Shown: piece by piece, positions 9,396 to 18,606 of the stretch
Position numbering within the stretch: position 1 is the stretch's first letter
Layout of the letters: every line of letters begins with the position of its first letter
Source of the DNA: Hydrogenophaga sp.
GTDB lineage: Bacteria; Pseudomonadota; Gammaproteobacteria; Burkholderiales; Burkholderiaceae_C
DNA: 38,592 bases
NCBI GenBank assembly: GCA_020048405.1
Contig: JAIFMP010000106.1
Span: forward strand, 1-38,592
Direction: 5' to 3'
Made by a program: the position numbers and the translations under genes
Notes under the pieces: model-generated
The model's database searches: none
Told to the model about the DNA's origin: nothing
Seen by the model: only the letters and a program-made list of their open reading frames with translations

Positions 9396-11780
9396 ATGAA
9401 GATCGATTTCAGCAAACAACCCAGACTCGTTCAGTGGAATGTCCCATTTCAGCAAGTCGCCAAACCGTCATTGGATACTCTGCTGGCCCAGGCTGCACAG
9501 CATGTAGCCAATGGAGACGTTCGTTCAGCCCATGCCCTGTTGGTCAAGGCGGTGGAGGGCTATCCGCCTGATCCGCGTCCCTATCGCGAGTTGGCCCGCC
9601 TGGCCGAGGCGCTGGGGCGGTACGAAAACGCGCTCGCCTGCCACGATCAGGCACTCGCCCTGCAAGCCAGCCACGCGCCCACAATGTTGGCAAAAGCCCA
9701 GACATTGATTCAATTGGCAAAATGGGACGACGCAAAACAGGTCGTTTGTCAAGTGCTCAACGCATCAGACGGCAACCCTGAAGCGTTGGTTTTGTTGGCC
9801 GGCCTAGAGCACCAAGCGGGAGACAGGGCCACCGCCGAAAATCACCTCCGTTCTGTCCTGCGTGCGCAGCCTGCGCACGCAGGGGCGCTCAATGCCCTCG
9901 GCAAACTTCAGTTGGCCAGCGGCGATCGTCTCGGCGCACTGCAATCCTTTGAGCTGTCGACCCAATCCGATCCGGCGCAGCCTGAGCCGTGGATCAATCT
10001 CGGCGTTACCCTCATTGCCACAGGTGCCAAGCGAGAAAAAGCGTTGGACTGCTATCGCCGTGCCCTGCAGCTTGATCCAAAGCAACCTGACGCGCACTTC
10101 AACCTAGGCACCGCCTTGTTTGCTGGCAAGGCATACAAAATTGCGGCCTACCATCTACAGCAAGCCATTGCCGCCAGGCCCACCCATGAACAGGCATACA
10201 TCAACTTGGCTGTGGGCCTCAACGCAGTCATGCAGTTCAACCCTGCCTTGCAGGTTTGCGAGCGGGGCCACAAAATCTGCGGCGATACCCCCGCTTTGTG
10301 GGCAAGCAAAGCCGAGTCTCTCGCCAACTTGGGCCGCCACCTCGAGGCCATAGACGCAGCACACAAGTCCATCAGTCTTGGGTATCCCGCGGCCGATTTA
10401 TGTGCACAGCTGGCCGCTTGGCATCGAACCCTGTGCAATTGGACGGTTGAAGGCAGTGACGCGAATGACTGGCGCAACTGGATTGCCGAGGGTTTGAAGG
10501 TAAATCCCTTCACATTGCTCTCCATCGACGACGACCCATTCGTTCAAAAGACCGCTGCAACACAGTCTGTCGAGGCCTTTCAATCACTGTCAAGTCCCCC
10601 GCAGCCTGATCGTGCCGTGCGTATTCACACCAAGCTTCGAGTGGGGTACATCTCGCCCGATTTTCGGAGCCACCCCATCATGACCATCTTGGCCACGGTG
10701 TTCGAGGCACATGACCGCGCTGCGTTCGAGTGGTATGCATTTTCCCTTGTTGCAGCCCCACAAGATCCAGCACAAATCCAGGCGCAAGCCACGTTCGATC
10801 ACTTTCTGGACGTCAGTGAATGGTCTGATGAAGAGATAGTCGTTCAGGCCAGAGAGTTGCAGATTGACGTCATGGTTGATTTGGCTGGCCATACCCATGG
10901 AAGTCGCATGTCGGCATTGGCCATGCGCTGCGCGCCAGTGCAAGTCACCTACATTGGTTACCCCGGCACCACAGCCACCCCAAACATTGACTACCTCTTT
11001 GGCAGCCCGGTAGTTACCCCTGCAGGCAGTGAGTCGTGGATGACCGAGCAGCCGGTTCAGCTGCCTTGGCTGGTTCCCATCTCGCCTCGCCGGGTGTCTG
11101 AGCATGTATGGACGCGTGCTGAGGCGGGTTTGCCTGCAGATGCTTTCGTGTACTGCAGTTTCAATAACAACTACAAATTCACCCCCGAAATGTTCAGTGC
11201 GTGGGCGCGTATCCTGCTTCAGGTCCCCGGCAGCATTTTGTGGCTCTATGCCAAAACGCCTCAGGTGCAAGCCAGTTTGCGCAGCGAAGCTCAGGCCCGT
11301 GGTCTCAACCCTGATCGCCTCGTTTTCGCCGGCTCCGTCCCCATGCCTGACTACCTGGCCCGAATGCGCTTGGCCGACCTGTTTTTGGATACCCACCCCT
11401 ACAATGCCCACACAACGGCACTGGATGCAGTCTGGGTGGGTTTGCCTGTGCTGACATTCACTGGCTCGTCCTTCGTCAGTCGCATGGCGGCTGGTGTCCT
11501 GTCGTCCATTGGCATGGACGATCTGATTGCCACCAGCCTGCAAGATTACGAGGCCCGTGCAGTTGCCATCGGCCTGGGCCTCAAGCCCCTTGCCCCATTG
11601 CGTCAACAACTGCTCAATCCAGCCACAAGAGCCACTCCGCCCTTTGATGCCACGGCATTTGCTCGCCTCCTTGAAGCCGCCTACACGGCCATGCATCAAA
11701 GGGCCACCGCGGGTGAAGCACCAGCCCCCCTGCGCATTGATGCCCAAGGCAGGCCAACATTCGGTCCCTTCATGGAATAA
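9396..11780 (+). CDS. TPR-repeat O-GlcNAc-transferase-like (GT41/SPINDLY) protein 2
   Basis: TPR repeats; LRVGYISPDFRSHPIMTILATVFEAHDR, MVDLAGHTHGSRMSALAMRCAPVQVTYIGYPGTT, YNAHTTALDAVWVGLPVLT. Confidence 0.85.
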   Translation: MKIDFSKQPRLVQWNVPFQQVAKPSLDTLLAQAAQHVANGDVRSAHALLVKAVEGYPPDPRPYRELARLAEALGRYENALACHDQALALQASHAPTMLAKAQTLIQLAKWDDAKQVVCQVLNASDGNPEALVLLAGLEHQAGDRATAENHLRSVLRAQPAHAGALNALGKLQLASGDRLGALQSFELSTQSDPAQPEPWINLGVTLIATGAKREKALDCYRRALQLDPKQPDAHFNLGTALFAGKAYKIAAYHLQQAIAARPTHEQAYINLAVGLNAVMQFNPALQVCERGHKICGDTPALWASKAESLANLGRHLEAIDAAHKSISLGYPAADLCAQLAAWHRTLCNWTVEGSDANDWRNWIAEGLKVNPFTLLSIDDDPFVQKTAATQSVEAFQSLSSPPQPDRAVRIHTKLRVGYISPDFRSHPIMTILATVFEAHDRAAFEWYAFSLVAAPQDPAQIQAQATFDHFLDVSEWSDEEIVVQARELQIDVMVDLAGHTHGSRMSALAMRCAPVQVTYIGYPGTTATPNIDYLFGSPVVTPAGSESWMTEQPVQLPWLVPISPRRVSEHVWTRAEAGLPADAFVYCSFNNNYKFTPEMFSAWARILLQVPGSILWLYAKTPQVQASLRSEAQARGLNPDRLVFAGSVPMPDYLARMRLADLFLDTHPYNAHTTALDAVWVGLPVLTFTGSSFVSRMAAGVLSSIGMDDLIATSLQDYEARAVAIGLGLKPLAPLRQQLLNPATRATPPFDATAFARLLEAAYTAMHQRATAGEAPAPLRIDAQGRPTFGPFME

Positions 11781-11816
11781 ACTCATAAGTTGTAGAGAGT
11801 TGTGTAAAGGGAGAAT

Positions 11817-12467
11817 GTGTCAGTGATCGTGCGTCAACTGCTGTGTGTCTGTGCGCTTTGTACGGTCATGCCTGCCCAAGCCACAGCCTTGTGGACCTAT
11901 GTCGACGCGCAAGGGGTCACCCACATCGGCAACGTGTCTCCGCCAAACACACGTCAAATCGAATGGTTGGCGGGAAAACCCTCTAGACCATCCTTTCGCC
12001 AAACAGGCGCTGATGGAGCTGCACCACATCGATGGCCAAGATACGCTGAGGTTCGGCCTCTGCTAGAGGCTGCTGCCCGTATGCACGACGTTGATCCAGC
12101 TCTCGTCACCGCAGTTGCAGCAGCCGAGTCTGGGTTCAACGCCAATGCCGTATCGCGCAAAGGGGCGTTGGGGTTGATGCAAATCATGCCTGATACCGGT
12201 GCCCGTTATGGGCTCGGTACCGACAAGCGCTTGGTGTCGGATGCCTTGGTGCAAAACCCGGGGCTCAATGCACAGATCGGCGCTAACTACTTGGCCGACT
12301 TGTTGAGGCAGTTCAACGGCGAGCTTGAGTTGGCCGTTGCAGCCTACAACGCGGGCGAAGGTGCTGTGCTTCGTCATGGCAAAAAAGTACCACCTTACCC
12401 TGAAACGCAGCAATACGTTTCAAACGTCATCCAGCTATACAACAAATTCGGGCCACTCAAACCCTGA
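11817..12467 (+). CDS. lytic transglycosylase (SLT domain) with DUF4124-like N-terminus
   Basis: Signal-like N-terminus, LWTYVDAQGVTHIGNV, then DPALVTAVAAAESGFNANAVSRKGALGLMQIMPDTGARYGL and AAYNAGEGAV. Confidence 0.85.
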   Translation: MSVIVRQLLCVCALCTVMPAQATALWTYVDAQGVTHIGNVSPPNTRQIEWLAGKPSRPSFRQTGADGAAPHRWPRYAEVRPLLEAAARMHDVDPALVTAVAAAESGFNANAVSRKGALGLMQIMPDTGARYGLGTDKRLVSDALVQNPGLNAQIGANYLADLLRQFNGELELAVAAYNAGEGAVLRHGKKVPPYPETQQYVSNVIQLYNKFGPLKP

Positions 12468-12505
12468 CCCGATGTTGCTAGGCAGCCAGACACCAGGAAA
12501 ACCGC

Positions 12506-14572
12506 GTGAATTTTTCAGTATTCCCCAGGGCACTTCGGCAGCCCATGATATTTGCTACGTTGATGGCCATTGGTGCAGCCCTTTTGTATTCCACCGGCCT
12601 GACACACAGGCTTATTTTCGATGATGGATGGGCCACCAGAAACCCAGCCATACTCTCTGCCCCCATCTCACTCGGTTTACAGCTTCGCAACCTGTCCTTG
12701 GCCAGCTTCCAGTTCATCTTTCAGTGGGTGGGCCCGGAGTTGCAATGGCAGCGGATGTTCAACATCGTTATCCACATCATCAATGGATGGCTGCTGTGGA
12801 CACTGAGCTTGGCTTTGCTGCGCCGCGCACTGAGTCAAGAGGCGTCGGCTGCCGATGCATCATTTCCAACTGAGCCCCGTCAATCGCCTGACCCAAGCCT
12901 GGTATCAGTGGCAGCGCCCGTGGCCGTTGGTCTTTGGTTGCTCAATCCCGTGGCTGTGTACGCGGTCCAATACCTCACCCAGCGCTCATCCCTGCTGGCC
13001 ACCTGCTTTGTACTGATTGGGTTGTTGGCTTTTATCAGGGCTTTACAGGCCCAGTCCGTAGTCGCACGCGCGCTATGGGGGGCAGCCGTGCTGGCAGCAT
13101 GCGCTCTGGCAATCATGTCCAAGGAGCACGCAGCACCAATGGTTGCGGCACTGCTGCCGCTCTATGTTTTTTGGAAGCGGCCCCCGCCTCGTCATCTATG
13201 GACGGCTGGCGTTGTGGCATTGGTCGTATCTGTACTCGCTGCAACCGCGCTTCTCAGCCGTAAGGGGTTTGCGCTTGGGCTGTTATATGAAGATCTCGCA
13301 GCTTCGTTTCTGCAGCAACTCAACGCTATTCGTCCTGAAGCAACAGAGAATGCTTACTCGCTAAGCATCATTAACCAACTCTGGCTATTCTTTCAGTATG
13401 GGGCGATATGGAACCTTCCTTGGCCGGGCTGGATGAGCATAGACGTCCGCCCCCCATTTCCTATGCAAGCCCACGCATTTCCGCACATCTTGGGCCCGGT
13501 CCTCTGGCTTTCGGCCGTTTGTGCTTCAATTTGGGCGCTGTTGGCAAAGTCCGGGCGCTTAGCGTTGCTTGGGTTACTCTTCCTAATCCCCTCCGCTTTT
13601 TTCCTCACTGAACTGGCCTACGTACGCTTGCAGGAACCTTTCGTGCTGTACCGCAGTTACTTGTGGTCAATTACGCTACCTGCGGTTTGGGCTATTTTGC
13701 TAGTCACGCTTATTGAAACCAAATGGCGGTTGGTGGCAGCAGGCGTGGCAATTTCCCTAGCGTGTGCTGCTGTGTCTTTCGAGCGCATACAAACACTTTA
13801 CGACGAAACAACCGCTTGGCGTGATGCGGTCGATAAGCTCGACTTGAGCGCGTCACCAAGTACTTTGGGCCGTTGGCGCGCGCCCCTCAATCTATCTCGC
13901 GCCGATCTCGTCAAAGGCAACTATCAGGAAGCGTTGCGCCACGCCCAACTGGCCGAAAAGCTCGGTGCGCCAAACGGCATGGCCCAATTCAATTCGGGCA
14001 ACGCATTGCTGGCACTGAGGCAGCCCAAGCAAGCGTTGCACTATTTTCAATTGGCCCAGAGCAAAGGCTACAGTGAGCCTGAGATTTGGATGTCCTTGGC
14101 CGCGTCGCTAGACCAACTCGGCCAGACGAGTGAAGCCATCTCTGTCTATGACCAAGCATTGGCCTCGCCGTTGCAGCCGCAGAACCGCCTCTTGGTGTTG
14201 CAACAGGTGGCCCGTTTGGCCAATGCTGTCGGCCGCTTTGACAATGCAAAAAGATATTACCAACAAATGCTGAGTTTGCAGCCAAACTTACCCGTCGCAT
14301 GGTTAGGGCTGGCCCATTCAAGCTTTCGTGCTGGCCAAATCCAGCCTGCGCTGGATACTCTAACCACTGCCATCTCTAAGCAACCACTGGCAGAGTTTTT
14401 TCATGCGAGGGGAATGTTGTATGCCCAGGTCGGTCAGCGTCAGCAGGCCCTGCAAAACCTGGCCGAAGCCGCAGCACGCGAACCCACCAACCCCACCTAC
14501 CAATCCGCACTGAAAGAACTGCAGAACCAACTTAAGCCCTCTGCCGGTGAGGTGTCACTTAAGAAGAAGTAA
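12506..14572 (+). CDS. polytopic membrane protein with C-terminal TPRs, putative GT-C/TMTC-like glycosyltransferase (copy 1)
   Basis: LIFDDGW in the first loop, QRMFNIVIHIINGWLLWTL, NPVAVYAVQYLTQRSSLLATCFVLIGLLAF, MSKEHAAP, then TPR-like repeats. Confidence 0.6.
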   Translation: MNFSVFPRALRQPMIFATLMAIGAALLYSTGLTHRLIFDDGWATRNPAILSAPISLGLQLRNLSLASFQFIFQWVGPELQWQRMFNIVIHIINGWLLWTLSLALLRRALSQEASAADASFPTEPRQSPDPSLVSVAAPVAVGLWLLNPVAVYAVQYLTQRSSLLATCFVLIGLLAFIRALQAQSVVARALWGAAVLAACALAIMSKEHAAPMVAALLPLYVFWKRPPPRHLWTAGVVALVVSVLAATALLSRKGFALGLLYEDLAASFLQQLNAIRPEATENAYSLSIINQLWLFFQYGAIWNLPWPGWMSIDVRPPFPMQAHAFPHILGPVLWLSAVCASIWALLAKSGRLALLGLLFLIPSAFFLTELAYVRLQEPFVLYRSYLWSITLPAVWAILLVTLIETKWRLVAAGVAISLACAAVSFERIQTLYDETTAWRDAVDKLDLSASPSTLGRWRAPLNLSRADLVKGNYQEALRHAQLAEKLGAPNGMAQFNSGNALLALRQPKQALHYFQLAQSKGYSEPEIWMSLAASLDQLGQTSEAISVYDQALASPLQPQNRLLVLQQVARLANAVGRFDNAKRYYQQMLSLQPNLPVAWLGLAHSSFRAGQIQPALDTLTTAISKQPLAEFFHARGMLYAQVGQRQQALQNLAEAAAREPTNPTYQSALKELQNQLKPSAGEVSLKKK

Positions 14573-14612
14573 TGCCTCAAATTCAAGCAATTCCATTCGG
14601 GTAGATTTCATC

Positions 14613-16640
14613 ATGATAGACACCAAGCGATTTTCCCAACTGGCCACGGCGTTTGCACTTGTCGCGGGTTTGGTGGGGCTGTATTCGTTGGGCCTGCATG
14701 CCAAACTCATTTTCGATGACGCTTGGATACGCATTGACGCCCAACGCCTTGTCGCTCCGGTATCGCTGCAACTCGACTTCCGTAGCTTGTTTTGGGCGAG
14801 TTTCCAAATCGTTCACCAATACATCGGGCAGGATTTGGTTTGGCAGCGGGCTTTCAACGTTTTTTTACATATAACCAATACCCTGTTGCTGTGGAGGTTG
14901 ACGGCTGTCTTGATGGGCAAGGCTTTGTCTGAGCAGGCAGCCAGACAGCAAAACAATCCTGGCAGTGTGTTCACCGCCATGCTTCAGCACAAGTCACTTC
15001 TCCACACGGCGGTGCCCGTCGCAGTTATCGCGTGGGCTTTCAATCCGGTGGCTGTCTACGCTGTGCAATACCTTATCCAGCGGACAACGCTGCTTGCAAC
15101 CATGTTTCTGCTCGTGTCCTGGCTCACATTCATCGGGGCATTTCAGGCACAGACCTCAGTACGCAAGTTGGCCCTTTGGGTCATCATGGGTGCGGCCTAT
15201 GTTCTGGCCGTCATGTCCAAGCAGCATGCAGCTCCTGGCATTGCCATCTTGCTGCCCATATTTGTCTTTTGGCGCCGCCCTTCTCGCTGTGATCTCGCGG
15301 TGGTGGGTAGCATTTTGGTCGGCGCCATTGCATTGGCAGCCGCTTGGACGGTTTACAAAGGTGGTTGGGCCCTGGGCACATTCACTGAGCCATTGGTTGG
15401 CCCCTTCCTGCAGCAACTCGAAGTGTTGCAACCCGGGGCGGGTCAGCAGGTTTATGCGCTGAGTGTGGTCAATCAGTTGTGGCTGTTCTTTCGCTACGGG
15501 ATTCACTGGCTCCTGCCTTGGGTGGGATGGCTGAGCATTGACATTCGTCCCACGTTCCCACTCAGTGCACATGCCTTCCCGCACGTGCTCGGTGCCGTGC
15601 TATTTTGCGTTGCGGTCTCGGCCTCTGTTTGGGTGGTGGCCAGGCAGCGCGGCATCGCGTCGTTGGCGGGGCTGGCTTTTCTGGTACCCGCTACTCTGTT
15701 CACCACCGAACTCGCCTTTGTCCGTCTTCAAGAGCCCTTTGTCCTTTACCGCAGTTACCTGTGGTCTGTTTCTCTCCCCGTCTTTTGGGCGCTTGCGCTA
15801 CTTGCTGTGTTCAGCCAACGCAAATGGCTCTATGCGGCAGGATTGGGGTTGGCGGTGGGTTTTGGTCTGCAGGCCCATGACCGCATCAAGAGCATGAGAG
15901 ACGATCCCACCGTATGGCAAGACGCGCTGGCCAAAACCAACACCAATGCCCCTGTCAACGCAATGGGTCGCTGGCGCGCACCACACAATTTAGCCCGGTG
16001 GGATTTGACGGAGGGCCGATACCAAGATGCATTGGCACACGCTCGGTTGGCAGACCAACTCGGCGCGCCTGATGGTTTGGCCAAATCCAAAATGGGCTTT
16101 GCACTCGTCGCGCTCCGTCGGCCTCAGGAGGCTTTGCCTCTGTTGATAGCAGCCAAAACTGAAGGATTTCTCAACCCAGAGCTATGGATTGCGATTGGCA
16201 GCGCCCTTGATCAAATGAACCGTGTTGACGAGGCGTTCGAAGCTTACGATCGCGCACTAAGTTCCAATTTATCAATCGACTATCGACCTAGAGCCCTTTT
16301 GGCGGCGGGCTACTTAGCCAACCGTACAGCGCAATACAAAAAGGCTGAGGGCTATTTTTCAGAGTTACATCGTATTCAGCCCACTGCCCCTGATGCTATC
16401 GTTGGTTTGGGCTTAAGCAAAGTGAAACAAGGTGCCGCAAAAGAGGCCTTGGACATTGTGACACAGGCTATTGCGCGCAAACCGCATGCGGAGCTTTTTT
16501 TCTTTCGTGCTCAGGTCAATTTCCATTTGCATAATCAGAAATCGGCCAACGAGGATGTGTTGGCGGCGCTTGCGCGAGATCCTCGAAACTTAGAATATAT
16601 AGGGTTTAAGGACCACATTCAGACTTCTTTGCGAAAGTAA
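14613..16640 (+). CDS. polytopic membrane protein with C-terminal TPRs, putative GT-C/TMTC-like glycosyltransferase (copy 2)
   Basis: Colinear with the preceding gene: LIFDDAW, QRAFNVFLHITNTLLLWRL, NPVAVYAVQYLIQRTTLLATMFLLVSWLTF, MSKQHAAPG, FVRLQEPFVLYRSYLWS. Start MIDTKRFSQL chosen. Confidence 0.6.
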   Translation: MIDTKRFSQLATAFALVAGLVGLYSLGLHAKLIFDDAWIRIDAQRLVAPVSLQLDFRSLFWASFQIVHQYIGQDLVWQRAFNVFLHITNTLLLWRLTAVLMGKALSEQAARQQNNPGSVFTAMLQHKSLLHTAVPVAVIAWAFNPVAVYAVQYLIQRTTLLATMFLLVSWLTFIGAFQAQTSVRKLALWVIMGAAYVLAVMSKQHAAPGIAILLPIFVFWRRPSRCDLAVVGSILVGAIALAAAWTVYKGGWALGTFTEPLVGPFLQQLEVLQPGAGQQVYALSVVNQLWLFFRYGIHWLLPWVGWLSIDIRPTFPLSAHAFPHVLGAVLFCVAVSASVWVVARQRGIASLAGLAFLVPATLFTTELAFVRLQEPFVLYRSYLWSVSLPVFWALALLAVFSQRKWLYAAGLGLAVGFGLQAHDRIKSMRDDPTVWQDALAKTNTNAPVNAMGRWRAPHNLARWDLTEGRYQDALAHARLADQLGAPDGLAKSKMGFALVALRRPQEALPLLIAAKTEGFLNPELWIAIGSALDQMNRVDEAFEAYDRALSSNLSIDYRPRALLAAGYLANRTAQYKKAEGYFSELHRIQPTAPDAIVGLGLSKVKQGAAKEALDIVTQAIARKPHAELFFFRAQVNFHLHNQKSANEDVLAALARDPRNLEYIGFKDHIQTSLRK

Positions 16641-16674
16641 AACGTAAGTGGTAGGCCTTGGCGTAAAGCGGAAA

Positions 16675-18606
16675 ATGCGGATTTTCATCGGCACATTTTT
16701 ATATGTACTGGTATCAGGGCTATTGCTTCAGTTTTTGATATTGCCAAATACACCGTGGTATGCAGGCGACGGCCTGTTGATTGGGGGGGATTGGAATAGT
16801 TTCCATCGACTTGCGATCGACTTGAGTCAAAAGATAGTAAGCAATGGTTGGGGGGAATGGGAGATCAGCGTTGCTGGGCAAGCGCCCGCAAGCGTTGCAG
16901 CCGCTTTTTATGCGATAACAGATATCAGGCATCCGTCGATATTATTGCCACTTCATGGTGTTTTGTATGGGATATCGGTTGTTGCATTGTATTCAATAAT
17001 GTCAAAATTGAACGGCAATCGTATGGCGCCGATAACGGTGCTGTTGCCATTTTATGTATTCCCGTCGACTGCCATGATATGGGGGCAAATTCATAAAGAC
17101 ATATACAGCATCATGGGTATTTTTCTCGTGCTCAGATTATGGGTGATTGTATGGGAATTGTATGTGAATAAGACGAAATACAGTCATATTTTATACGCTT
17201 TTGATATTGCTGCAATGCTGCTTGGTCTACTTGTGATACACTTCGTGCGGCCTTATCTGGCCGAAGTGGTTATTTTGGCTAGTTTGGCCGTCGTATTTGT
17301 GGTGGCCGTGCTTGTTTTTGCTCAAAGATTGAGGGTTGTAGATAATCTGGCAAAAGCAAGCGCACAAAAAGTCAAATTCATTTTTATCCTTGGATTGTCA
17401 TTTGGGTTGCTGGCCATTTTGGTTCCGGATTTATCTGGCAAAATCAATAAATTTACTCCATGGGAATTAATATATTATAAGGGTAATTACTCATCCAAAA
17501 TCTCACAAGATGAAACAACGGATTTGACTTCACATCGTTTGCCCATCGCCCTTGCTGCCATGCGGGCGGGCTATGACGTTCACATTGCAACGGGCATTAC
17601 AGACAAGCACGCAGAAATGAAAGCCCACGGGCTCAAGGTTCACCCTTTGCCGTTGGTGCGCGGTGGCGTGGGTGTAGTCAATGCGGCCCACACCGCCTGG
17701 TGTTTGTTGCGTGTCGTCAAAGCTGTTCGGCCAGATGTAATGCACCTGGTCACCATTAAGCCAGTGTTGTTGGGCGGGCTGGTGGCAAGGGTGCTGCGGG
17801 TGCCCGCTTTGGTGTCGGCCGTATCTGGGTTGGGGTATGTGTTCATGGCGCAAGGCTTGGCAGCCAAGCTGCGTTTGCATGTTGTGCGGCGTGTGTACGC
17901 ATGGGCTTTGGGGCACGCCAACCAACTGGTCATTTTTCAGAACCCTGACGATATGATTGCGCTGCAAGTCGCCACTGGTTTGCAATCTCGTAAGGCCGTC
18001 CTCATTCGCGGCTCAGGTGTTAATTTGCAGCAGTACACGGTGCAGCCCGTGGCGTCCGGCAAACCGGTGGTGCTGTTCCCAGCAAGGTTGTTGGCCGATA
18101 AGGGCGCCTGCGAATTTGTTGCCGCTGCGCAGCAGCTTCGGGCCGAAGGTGTGCAGGCGCGTTTTGTCTTGGTCGGCTTGATGGATTCGGCAAATCCCAC
18201 CAGCCTGACGCAAGCGCAAGTTGACGCGTGGGTATCTGATGGCGTGGTGGAGCTCTGGGGCCACAGGGCAGACATGCCCGCAGTGCTGGCCAGCGCCACG
18301 GTGGTGGTGTTGCCGTCTTACCGTGAAGGCTTACCCAAAGTACTGCTGGAGGCGGCCGCATGTGGCCGGCCCGTGGTCACAACAGACGTGCCCGGCTGTC
18401 GCGATGCAATAGAGCCAGGGCAAACCGGCATGTTGGTGCCTGTGGGCAACAGCGCTAAATTGGCGAAAGCCATCGCTGCGTTATTGCAAAACCCAAAGCA
18501 ATGCAACGCCATGGGCCAAGCAGGCAGAGCTTTGGCCGAGCGCGAGTTTGACGTGCAAGCCGTCGTCAACAAGCATTTGGCCATTTACGAGCAGCTATTG
18601 GCATGA
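16675..18606 (+). CDS. chimeric ORF: N-terminal O-antigen-type polytopic membrane protein fused in frame to a GT4 glycosyltransferase lacking its first residues
   Basis: N-terminal ~280 residues are hydrophobic and AT-rich. From SHRLPIALAAMRAGYDVHIATG the sequence is a canonical GT4 (HLVTIKPVLLGG, SGLGYVF, FQNPDD, LIRGSGVNL, LPSYREGLPKVLLEAAACGRPVVTTDVPGCRDAI). Confidence 0.75.
   Translation: MRIFIGTFLYVLVSGLLLQFLILPNTPWYAGDGLLIGGDWNSFHRLAIDLSQKIVSNGWGEWEISVAGQAPASVAAAFYAITDIRHPSILLPLHGVLYGISVVALYSIMSKLNGNRMAPITVLLPFYVFPSTAMIWGQIHKDIYSIMGIFLVLRLWVIVWELYVNKTKYSHILYAFDIAAMLLGLLVIHFVRPYLAEVVILASLAVVFVVAVLVFAQRLRVVDNLAKASAQKVKFIFILGLSFGLLAILVPDLSGKINKFTPWELIYYKGNYSSKISQDETTDLTSHRLPIALAAMRAGYDVHIATGITDKHAEMKAHGLKVHPLPLVRGGVGVVNAAHTAWCLLRVVKAVRPDVMHLVTIKPVLLGGLVARVLRVPALVSAVSGLGYVFMAQGLAAKLRLHVVRRVYAWALGHANQLVIFQNPDDMIALQVATGLQSRKAVLIRGSGVNLQQYTVQPVASGKPVVLFPARLLADKGACEFVAAAQQLRAEGVQARFVLVGLMDSANPTSLTQAQVDAWVSDGVVELWGHRADMPAVLASATVVVLPSYREGLPKVLLEAAACGRPVVTTDVPGCRDAIEPGQTGMLVPVGNSAKLAKAIAALLQNPKQCNAMGQAGRALAEREFDVQAVVNKHLAIYEQLLA

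Noticed and set aside
10590-11786. 398-aa minus-strand ORF
   Set aside because: Antisense to the catalytic domain of the second OGT; no recognisable motif.
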